From NCBI GenBank assembly GCA_051000815.1, contig JBPCNX010000007.1, positions 1 through 5,342 of the forward strand: a stretch of 5,342 bases of DNA, in the 5' to 3' direction. Below the pieces are notes generated by a model that had not been told where the DNA came from, made no database searches, and worked only from the letters and a program-made list of their open reading frames with translations. This DNA is from PSRF01 sp051000815 (GTDB lineage Bacteria; Acidobacteriota; Blastocatellia; Pyrinomonadales; Pyrinomonadaceae). A program made the translations under genes and the position numbers. Below are positions 1-5,342 of this stretch, in pieces. Numbering within the stretch: position 1 is the stretch's first letter; every line of letters begins with the position of its first letter.

Positions 1-2365
1 CCTGCAACACACGTTGTCGCGCGAAGGGTGGAGCGGCTGCGAGTTGGATAAACGGTTGTCCCGTGGCGCGGGTATAGTAAATCCCATATCCGCCACGCAA
101 CACCATCCGGTCCGTAAAGGGCAAGAAAGTTTTGGGCAGCTTCCAGGCAAATCCGATGCGCGGGCCAAAGTTATTCTGATGCTTCCCGCGATTGCCGAAG
201 GTGTTGTCCACCTGTGTTATGCCCGCCGGGACGGTCCCGGGAAAATTGCTGGAGACGACATAGCCTTGGATCGTGCCACCGGCCGGCGGATTGGGATTGG
301 CCGCCGCGATATCGAACCCGCTGTTGCGGCCAAGCTGGTCTCCCAGATTCCCAAGCCGCTCGTAGCGGAGACCAACGTTCAAGGTGAAGGATGAGGCCAG
401 TTTGATGTCGTCCTGGATAAAAGCATTTCCATCCGTGAGTATCCACTTACGATCGAGCAAACCGGGGATGTCTACTGATGCGATGACATTGCTGAGCGGC
501 GTACCGTTACCTCCCGACCCGACCGGCCCGGCCGGCAGACCCAGTAGGAAGTCCGGGAAACTTTGGAATATAAGGCCACCCAGAAAGCGAAAGTTATCGA
601 TGCCGAGATTGCTGCGCGTGATGCCCCCGCCGAAACGAAAGGTATGCCGCCCGCGGATATACGTGAGCGAGTCCTGGAAAGTGAGATGCCTTTGCGGAAT
701 ATTCACCGACTGACCATTGCCGCCGATAGTCTGCGTACCAAAGATTGCGATTTGCGGAAAGTCATTAGCGGCCCCTGACGCCGCGACTCCTATGTCTGAG
801 AATTTGAAGACCGTTTGTTGCAAGGTGGACACAAAGTTGCGAAAGAACCCGAACTCTGCCTGATTAGCCAGGCTGGGACTGAAGGCGTAAGTGTGCGCCA
901 CGGAGAAATTCCGCAGCCGGTTACCCGTCGTCACGGGGAACCCTGGGGCTGTCGGCCCGCCGATTTGAGAGCCTGGGAATGGCAGACTCTGGTCGCTATT
1001 AGCGTAGAAAAGCCGGCCCGCGATTTTGCTCTTCTCGCTCTGCAAATAGTCCAGGTTGATGACGAACTGATCCTCGTTGAAGGTGGCGGGGCTACTGAAA
1101 GAAGAAAATCCTCGCAGCGCGAAGGGCTGGGCGAGATTAATCGTCTGCGGGGTGGGAATCAGGAATTGCCCGTTCGGGAGCCTCATGTTGAGCAAGGCAA
1201 ACGCTGGAGCGCTAATGTTGGAGCCATCGGGCAGCACACCTAGGCCACCCAAGCCAATTTGCTGAGCAAAGGTCGGCTGGCCGGCAAACAGGCTGCCCAA
1301 AGCGGCCCGCGAGCGGTTGTCTGTGAGAGGCGGTGAGAAGAAGGTGACAGCCGCGCCGCCACCCACGCCGTTGAGTTGCCGCGTGCCCTGATAGGAGCCA
1401 AAAAAGAAGAGCTTGTCTTCGCCCGAACGGAACATAGGTCCGCCTTCGCCAAAATTAAACAATGGCAGCGGACCGCCAAGTGTGAAGCCGAACTGGTTTT
1501 GCCTCAGGATGCCCCTTTTCTGGCCCGTGGAATTCCGAAAAAAGTCGTTGGCGTTGAGCGCGTCGTTGCGGAAGAACTCGAAGACGTTGCCGTGAAACTG
1601 GTTGCCGCCGCTCTTAGTCACGACGTTTGTGTTGGCTCCAGCGTTCCGCCCGTAAGAGGCGTCGTACTGGCCCGTTTGCACTTTAAATTCCTGAATGGCA
1701 TCAGGGTTGGGAACGGCCACGCCGCCGCTAAAGCCGCCGCTCGCCTGAAGGTCGTTAATCGGCAGCCCATTCATCTGGAAGCTGTTGTCGCGGCCGAACG
1801 CGCCATGTGCACGGAAATTTCCCTGAGAGTCTCCACTACTCCCACGGCCAATTTCGCTGGCGTTGCCCACCTCAGCGGCAATGCCGGGCGAGAGGGTGAC
1901 GATTGCAGTGTAGTTGCGAGTGGACAGCGGCATATTGCTGACATTCGTGACGACGCGCCCCAGGGCGCTCGATTCGGTTTGCAACAAACCCGCCTCGGAA
2001 GTGACCGTCACTTGCTCCTGCACGTTTCCCACTTCGAGTTGCACATCGAATCTCGTGGTCTCTGTGACGTTGATTTGGAGCACCGGCTTGACCGATTGCT
2101 TGAAACCGGTCGCGGAGAACTCGGCCCGGTAGGAACCGGGCAGCAGAAGCGGGACCGTGTAGTTTCCGTTCTCCTGCGAGACAACCGTGCGATCTTCCCC
2201 CGTCGCGGCATTGGTCACCTTTACCTGGGCGCCCGCCACGACGGCCCCGGTGGAGTCGGAGACGGTGCCGGTCAGCGCGCCGGTGCTGCCCGTCTGCGCG
2301 ATGGCAGCCAAACTCGAAAGCAGAAACGCTAAGCATAATCCAAGGATAGTCCGCGTGGTTCTCAT
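1..2365 (-). CDS. Oar-like TonB-dependent outer-membrane receptor, N-terminal 788 residues (3' end outside window)
   Basis: Open from the ATG at 2365-2363 to the left edge with no stop. Residues 1-23 form a Sec signal peptide: a basic start (MRTTR), a hydrophobic core, and an AIA|Q cleavage site. Residues about 26-110 look like a carboxypeptidase-regulatory-like beta-sandwich (GALTGTVSDSTGAVVAGAQV; GNYTVPLLLPGSY). Residues about 120-255 form the plug, with MPLSTRNY at 145-152, QMNGLPIND at 197-205 and the family stretch IQEFKVQTGQYDASYGRNAG at 224-243. The barrel follows, with family hallmarks RGRHTFRFGG (about 570), FIQDDIKL (about 650), FGPRIGFAW (about 733) and RGGYGIYYT (about 758). Such receptors usually run to 1,000 or more residues, so perhaps a quarter is missing. 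Members sit in the outer membrane and are presumed to take up ligands using TonB energy; many are functionally uncharacterised. The substrate cannot be read from sequence. No SusD-like partner is visible. It lies 138 bp downstream of the hydrolase gene on the same strand and may be co-expressed with it. Confidence 0.93.
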   Translation of the reverse strand, partial: MRTTRTILGLCLAFLLSSLAAIAQTGSTGALTGTVSDSTGAVVAGAQVKVTNAATGEDRTVVSQENGNYTVPLLLPGSYRAEFSATGFKQSVKPVLQINVTETTRFDVQLEVGNVQEQVTVTSEAGLLQTESSALGRVVTNVSNMPLSTRNYTAIVTLSPGIAAEVGNASEIGRGSSGDSQGNFRAHGAFGRDNSFQMNGLPINDLQASGGFSGGVAVPNPDAIQEFKVQTGQYDASYGRNAGANTNVVTKSGGNQFHGNVFEFFRNDALNANDFFRNSTGQKRGILRQNQFGFTLGGPLPLFNFGEGGPMFRSGEDKLFFFGSYQGTRQLNGVGGGAAVTFFSPPLTDNRSRAALGSLFAGQPTFAQQIGLGGLGVLPDGSNISAPAFALLNMRLPNGQFLIPTPQTINLAQPFALRGFSSFSSPATFNEDQFVINLDYLQSEKSKIAGRLFYANSDQSLPFPGSQIGGPTAPGFPVTTGNRLRNFSVAHTYAFSPSLANQAEFGFFRNFVSTLQQTVFKFSDIGVAASGAANDFPQIAIFGTQTIGGNGQSVNIPQRHLTFQDSLTYIRGRHTFRFGGGITRSNLGIDNFRFLGGLIFQSFPDFLLGLPAGPVGSGGNGTPLSNVIASVDIPGLLDRKWILTDGNAFIQDDIKLASSFTLNVGLRYERLGNLGDQLGRNSGFDIAAANPNPPAGGTIQGYVVSSNFPGTVPAGITQVDNTFGNRGKHQNNFGPRIGFAWKLPKTFLPFTDRMVLRGGYGIYYTRATGQPFIQLAAAPPFARQRVLQ

Positions 2366-2503
2366 TGCTCTCTTACCTCCAGATGAGTAGTCGGTCACGA
2401 TCAATTAATCCTAGTCGTCACAGCTATTGAGATCTGCGTCTTACTCGTGATCTCTAACTTCAACCCATAACGGCCACCGTTGGAACTGGATGAGTCTTAG
2501 AGA
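2366..2503 (-). other. Intergenic gap between hydrolase and receptor genes
   Basis: This 138-bp stretch contains the receptor's Shine-Dalgarno site at its left end. Near its right end is a short perfect inverted repeat (2469-2481: AACGG, 3-base loop, CCGTT). The hairpin has only a 5-bp stem and no following U-tract on either strand, so it does not look like an intrinsic terminator. I could not find a well-spaced -35/-10 pair for the receptor. The AT-rich patch around 2402-2410 (GATTAATTGA on the minus strand) is the only possible -10 neighbourhood. Readthrough from the hydrolase gene, making a two-gene operon, is therefore plausible but unproven. Confidence 0.4.
2375..2380 (-). promoter_or_regulatory. 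Shine-Dalgarno site of the TonB-dependent receptor
   Basis: On the minus strand this reads GGAGGT, a near-perfect anti-16S match, followed by nine bases (2374-2366) and then the ATG at 2365. It fixes the receptor start and fits the signal peptide that begins there. Confidence 0.85.
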
Positions 2504-4324
2504 CTATTGCTTAGGCAACAAAACTAGGCTCGGCCCTGAGCCTTGTATAAAGGTCAGGCTCTTAACCTTGCCTGCAGCCATCTCGAATTCTATGAAGAAC
2601 CCAGATGGTGCTCCCTCAATGCTGAAGCGATTCGCAGTTACAGGCACGAGCGTGTACACGGGTTGGCCCGGCACAACTGCCTTGAGCTTTCCGCCCACGA
2701 TCTCCACGCTCACTTCGACCGGCGGAGTCTTCAACTCATACTTGCCTGCAAACTTCTTAAGCTCCTCTTCGCTCAGAGAAACTGCCGCGGTGGTTGCTGC
2801 TTTTTCCGGTTCTCGTTTGAACGGATACTCCGACACACCTGGCAAATTCAATGTCAGAGTTTCGATCTTGCCCTGCGCGTTTAGCGCGAAGGTCAAATAA
2901 ACGTAGCTGACACCGGCAGCGACAAACTTCGCCCGGAAGGTGTCGTAATGCCAATGCTCAAGTTCGCTTGTGAAAGCAGGACCGAAGCGCATACCTAGCT
3001 TGCCGTTCTCATGCGTTACCCCGACTTGGCCGTACAGATCATTCTTGTAGGTTCCCGCATACTCTGTTAGCGCGAGCGAGTGTCGGGTATCTTTGACCCG
3101 CTCTGCCTCCGCCTTCTTCTGCGCAGCCTTGCCTTGCTCTTCAAAGGACTTGACGGTCTTCAGCATTTCAGCGCTCCAGTCACGCGGCGGCGCAGCCAGG
3201 TATGCATCGAAGATTCTGTTCATGAGTGCAAGCGGTAGGGTGGTGCCGCCCATATTGGTGAGGATGACAATGCCCAGTTTCTCTTCGGGAAGCATCGCAA
3301 CCTGCGCCCTCATTCCGTCTATAGCGCCGCCGTGCTCAACGACCTTGCGGCCTCGATAATCGTGCAGGAACCAGCCGAGCCCGTAATTCAGGAAATGAGC
3401 TTCGGGATACAAAAGCGTAAATGGCGGCTCGGCGCGAATCACTGTCTGGGACGTGTGCATCTCCTTAGCGGCGCCGGAACTTAGGAGACGTTGCTTTTGA
3501 TATTCCCCTTGCGCGAGCTGCAGGCGCACCCACTGGGCCATATCCACTACATTCGAATTGATTGAGCCTGCGGGCGCGATGTTATCGATGTTGCGCCAGG
3601 GGACCACTTCTATCTTGTCTTCAACTTTCGCGTGAGGAGATGCGACATTGTCGGAGTTTTTAAGATCTTTAATGCTGGTGTTGCTCGCAGTCATAGTTAA
3701 AGGGATGAAGATCCGTTGTCGGATGAACTCATCCCAGCTTTTGCCGCTCACTCTCGCGATGAGCTGTCCAGCTGCCAGGAACATCAGGTTTTGGTAGCCA
3801 AACGTGCTCCGCAGACTCCAGGTCGGCTTTAGGTAGCGGGTGCGGCGTAGGATTTCGTCGCGGTCGTATTCGCTGCCATACCAGAGAAAGTCACCGCGTT
3901 CGAGACCACTTCGGTGAGATAGCAGGTCGCGCACCGTTAACTCCCGGGTAACGTACGGGTCATACAGCTCAAATCCCGGAAGATACTTCGTTGCCGGATC
4001 ATCCCACTTCAGCTTGCCTTCATCGACAAGCATCGCGACAGAAGCTGCGGTGAACGCCTTCGAGGACGAGCCGATGGCAAACAGCGTGCGCTCGTTGACC
4101 GGCGCCGCATCGCCGAGCTTTCTCACCCCGTACCCCTTAGCCAGCACAACCCGATCATCTTTGACGATCGCGATCGCCAGGCCCGGCACTTCCCATTCTC
4201 GGAGCGCCTTATTGACGTAATCATCAAATCCTTTTAGTGATGCTTCCTGCCCGAGGGCGGGATGGAAGGCCACCAAGACAAAAAGCAGGAAGGTAATTAA
4301 ACGAAAGTGTCGGTCGGAGGTCAT
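2504..4324 (-). CDS. Exported serine hydrolase, beta-lactamase/PBP-like (S12-type), with two C-terminal DUF3471-like domains
   Basis: A complete 606-residue protein. Residues 1-25 form a Sec signal peptide (MTSDRHFRLI, then a hydrophobic run to ALG|Q), so it acts in the periplasm or outside the cell. Residues about 30-375 are the beta-lactamase-type fold. S86-S-S-K89 is the SxxK nucleophile and general-base pair, Y177-Q-N179 is the YxN motif, and H331-G-G takes the place of the KTG motif, as in esterase and peptidase relatives. Residues about 385-412 are a charged helical linker. Residues about 413-507 match the DUF3471 type (YAGTYKNDLYGQVGV; HWHYDTF at 458-463). Residues about 518-606 repeat that style (FAGKYELKTP). 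The family includes D-amino peptidases, DD-carboxypeptidases, esterases and beta-lactamases; which activity applies here cannot be told. The frame is open up to an ATG at 4549, but the start at 4324 is preferred because it begins the signal peptide and lies downstream of the putative promoter. Its ribosome site is weak (GAGAAA about 6 bases upstream). It is divergent from the RpiR-type regulator. Confidence 0.95.
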   Translation of the reverse strand: MTSDRHFRLITFLLFVLVAFHPALGQEASLKGFDDYVNKALREWEVPGLAIAIVKDDRVVLAKGYGVRKLGDAAPVNERTLFAIGSSSKAFTAASVAMLVDEGKLKWDDPATKYLPGFELYDPYVTRELTVRDLLSHRSGLERGDFLWYGSEYDRDEILRRTRYLKPTWSLRSTFGYQNLMFLAAGQLIARVSGKSWDEFIRQRIFIPLTMTASNTSIKDLKNSDNVASPHAKVEDKIEVVPWRNIDNIAPAGSINSNVVDMAQWVRLQLAQGEYQKQRLLSSGAAKEMHTSQTVIRAEPPFTLLYPEAHFLNYGLGWFLHDYRGRKVVEHGGAIDGMRAQVAMLPEEKLGIVILTNMGGTTLPLALMNRIFDAYLAAPPRDWSAEMLKTVKSFEEQGKAAQKKAEAERVKDTRHSLALTEYAGTYKNDLYGQVGVTHENGKLGMRFGPAFTSELEHWHYDTFRAKFVAAGVSYVYLTFALNAQGKIETLTLNLPGVSEYPFKREPEKAATTAAVSLSEEELKKFAGKYELKTPPVEVSVEIVGGKLKAVVPGQPVYTLVPVTANRFSIEGAPSGFFIEFEMAAGKVKSLTFIQGSGPSLVLLPKQ

Positions 4325-4364
4325 AGGAGTTTCTCGATTTACAGGGGAGATCCGAATTGAACAC

Positions 4365-4428
4365 GCATGCATATACCGCAAGTGCTGCACAAAGTCAATA
4401 ATGTTACAGATGCTGCATAGTGCCTGCA
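4365..4428. promoter_or_regulatory. Cluster of TGC-n-GCA palindromes, candidate operator for the RpiR-type regulator
   Basis: Four related sites stand in the divergent control region. GCATGCAT at 4365-4372 overlaps the hydrolase -10. GTGCTGCAC at 4382-4390 is a perfect 4+1+4 palindrome in the promoter spacer. ATGCTGCAT at 4410-4418 is a second perfect 4+1+4 palindrome, upstream of the -35. TGCCTGCA at 4421-4428 is a variant with a 2-base centre. The centres of the second and third are 28 bp apart; those of the third and fourth are 10.5 bp apart, one helical turn. RpiR-family proteins bind DNA as dimers and often act on adjacent or divergent genes. That this regulator binds these sites is inference. 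Confidence 0.4.
4370..4398 (-). promoter_or_regulatory. Putative sigma-70-type promoter of the serine hydrolase
   Basis: On the minus strand, TTGACT (4398-4393, 5 of 6 to consensus) is separated by exactly 17 bp from TATATG (4375-4370, 4 of 6). Transcription would start around 4363, leaving an untranslated leader of about 40 bases before the ATG at 4324. The 9-bp palindrome at 4382-4390 lies inside the spacer, a classic place for a repressor to block polymerase. Acidobacteriota promoter consensus is assumed to be like that of E. coli sigma-70. Confidence 0.5.
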
Positions 4429-4434
4429 TAGTGC
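4413..4434. repeat. Exact 11-bp tandem direct repeat, two units
   Basis: CTGCATAGTGC occurs at 4413-4423 and again at 4424-4434 with no mismatch, and the periodicity runs two bases further (CT at 4435-4436). The period is close to one turn of the helix, so each unit would present the same DNA face. It lies between the two putative divergent promoters and ends right against the possible -35 of the regulator gene, as expected for cooperative regulator binding. A chance duplication is possible. Confidence 0.6.
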
Positions 4435-4435
4435 C

Positions 4436-4464
4436 TTGTCTGCCGAACCGCGATTTGCTATCTT
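4436..4464 (+). promoter_or_regulatory. Possible weak promoter of the RpiR-family regulator
   Basis: TTGTCT (4436-4441, 4 of 6 to consensus), a 17-bp spacer, then TATCTT (4459-4464, 4 of 6). The leader would be about 70 bases and includes the palindrome CCGGCCGG at 4465-4472. A competing candidate, TTGTCG near 4489 with TCATAC 17 bp downstream, has a poorer -10. The call is weak, but its position next to the tandem repeat would suit autoregulation. Confidence 0.3.
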
Positions 4465-4526
4465 CCGGCCGGCATCGTTCTTCCAGAGTTGTCGACGGTT
4501 GGCACCAGTAATCATACGGAGCACTC

Positions 4527-4533
4527 GGAGAGG
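4527..4533 (+). promoter_or_regulatory. Shine-Dalgarno site of the RpiR-family regulator
   Basis: The sequence GGAGAGG offers GGAG nine bases, or GAGG six bases, before the ATG at 4540. Either gives normal spacing and supports this start. Confidence 0.75.
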
Positions 4534-4539
4534 TAAGAG

Positions 4540-5342
4540 ATGAGTACATCTAATCTGCGCAGGAAGACACGAAGCGTTTCTGATGTTTCTGGTAACACTG
4601 ATGGGAAGGCTTCGGCGCTCGAGGCGCGTTTTGCGCAAACGCAGTCTGAACTTAACCCACGTCGCCGCCAGTTGGTGCGAGCCATCCTTGACTCAGCCGA
4701 TGAGACTTGTTTCCTCTCTTCGCGTGAACTAGCCAAACGCTATCGCGTCGATGCAACGACGATACTCCGGGCCACTCAGGTCCTGGGTTACCAAAGTTAT
4801 GCTGATTTTGCAGCAGATCTCCGACAGCACTTCGTGTCGCGGATCACGCCCTACGCGGTGTTGAAAGCAGCGACCCGGGAGAAGCGAAGCGTCGCTGATC
4901 ATATCGACTACGCATTGGAAAAAGCTCTCGACAACATAAGTACATTGAAAACGGATCTGGATAGACAGCGCATAATAGAACTGGCAAAGCTGATCAAGCG
5001 CTCGCGTCGCGTTCTCGTTGTTGGGTTAGACTTCGCTGCTTCCCTGGCCGTTTACCTGGCCTACGGACTGTCGGCGCTTGGGTTCGATGCTGAGGCGCCA
5101 GTTGGAACCACTGGCTATCTGCAACACAAAGTTAAAGTCTTGACACCAAAAGATGTGCTCGTGGCGATCAGCTTCGGGCAGTGTCTGAGGGATACGGTCG
5201 AGGCGGTGGTGCGCGCCAGAAAACAGGGCGTGCCTACCTTCGGGATCACTGACAGCGACACGACACCAATAGCACGATATTGCGACGCTCATATAGTTGC
5301 TTCCGTCGTCAGCCCATCATTTCTTAATTCGTATGTCGCTCC
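4540..5342 (+). CDS. MurR/RpiR-family transcriptional regulator (HTH plus SIS domain), C-terminus cut by window edge
   Basis: Open from the ATG at 4540 to the right edge: 267 codons plus two bases, with no stop. Residues 1-27 are a basic, probably flexible extension. Residues about 28-100 are the RpiR-type helix-turn-helix: RRRQLVRAILD (41-51), then SSRELAKRYRVDATTILRAT (60-79) and LGYQSYADF (82-90). Residues about 145-267 are the SIS sugar-isomerase-type ligand domain: RVLVVGLDFAASLAVYLAYG (157-176), DVLVAISFGQ (205-214), and FGITDSDTTPIARYCDAHIV (234-253). Family members are usually about 280-300 residues, so little is missing. They normally sense phosphorylated sugars and control neighbouring catabolic genes. 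Here the SIS loops are atypical: the first reads G162-L-D-F-A166 where GxGxS is usual, and the second reads S211-F-G-Q-C-L where SxSGxT is usual, so the ligand may not be a sugar phosphate. It is transcribed away from the hydrolase gene across a 215-bp control region. Confidence 0.93.
   Translation, partial: MSTSNLRRKTRSVSDVSGNTDGKASALEARFAQTQSELNPRRRQLVRAILDSADETCFLSSRELAKRYRVDATTILRATQVLGYQSYADFAADLRQHFVSRITPYAVLKAATREKRSVADHIDYALEKALDNISTLKTDLDRQRIIELAKLIKRSRRVLVVGLDFAASLAVYLAYGLSALGFDAEAPVGTTGYLQHKVKVLTPKDVLVAISFGQCLRDTVEAVVRARKQGVPTFGITDSDTTPIARYCDAHIVASVVSPSFLNSYVA

Noticed and set aside
14..1265. Several plus-strand frames of about 60-140 codons (14-394, 384-713, 563-778, 815-1243, 1077-1265)
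   Set aside because: All are antisense to the receptor barrel, with no ribosome sites or recognisable protein features noted.
1376..2332. Plus-strand open frame of 318 codons
   Set aside because: It lies wholly antisense to the TonB-dependent receptor, whose minus-strand frame shows unmistakable family motifs. Its translation shows no recognisable domain, and long antisense frames are common opposite GC-rich genes.
1872..2336. Minus-strand open frame of 154 codons
   Set aside because: It is a frame-shifted shadow of the receptor's N-terminal region: the real frame, starting at 2365, covers the same bases with a signal peptide and family motifs. The shadow translation is rich in Arg, His and Gly and matches nothing I recognise.
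2395..2450. Inverted pair TCACGA (2395-2400) and TCGTGA (2445-2450)
   Set aside because: Only six bases separated by 44; expected by chance and with no supporting context.
2469..2481. Short hairpin after the hydrolase stop as an intrinsic terminator
   Set aside because: The stem is only 5 bp and no U-tract follows on either strand.
4339..4736. Minus-strand frames of 99 and 74 codons (4339-4638, 4512-4736)
   Set aside because: They run antisense through the regulator's start and the divergent promoter region, and have no family resemblance.
5026..5292. Minus-strand frame of 88 codons
   Set aside because: It is antisense to the SIS domain of the regulator, whose reading frame is well supported.

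Overview
The window holds three genes: two on the minus strand and a divergent regulator on the plus strand. No RNA genes, mobile elements, CRISPR arrays or replication features were seen. The best guess for the source is an Acidobacteriota-type bacterium. It is Gram-negative and didermic, judging from the outer-membrane receptor, and that receptor's layout (a carboxypeptidase-regulatory-like domain, a plug and a very long barrel, 'Oar-like') is heavily expanded in that phylum. The taxonomic call is inference from protein style, not from a marker gene.

Layout. Positions 1-2365 (minus) encode the first 788 residues of an Oar-like TonB-dependent receptor whose C-terminus lies beyond the left edge. 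Positions 2366-2503 are a 138-bp gap with a strong Shine-Dalgarno site for the receptor but no convincing terminator or promoter. Positions 2504-4324 (minus) encode a complete 606-residue exported serine hydrolase of the beta-lactamase/penicillin-binding-protein-like class (SxxK, YxN and HGG motifs), followed by a DUF3471-type domain and a second similar C-terminal domain. Positions 4325-4539 are a divergent control region. It contains a good sigma-70-like promoter for the hydrolase, a weaker one for the regulator, and a cluster of TGC-n-GCA palindromes with an exact 11-bp tandem repeat. Positions 4540-5342 (plus) encode a MurR/RpiR-family regulator (HTH plus SIS domain), cut by the right edge near its C-terminus.

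Working together (inference): the regulator probably senses a small molecule through its SIS domain and controls the hydrolase, and possibly the receptor, through the TGC-n-GCA sites. The hydrolase would act on an extracytoplasmic amide or ester, perhaps a peptide or cell-wall-derived compound, and the receptor would bring a ligand across the outer membrane. Two points deserve a second look. A palindrome sits exactly in the spacer of the hydrolase promoter. The regulator's SIS ligand loops lack the usual Ser/Thr residues that bind sugar phosphates, which suggests a different effector.
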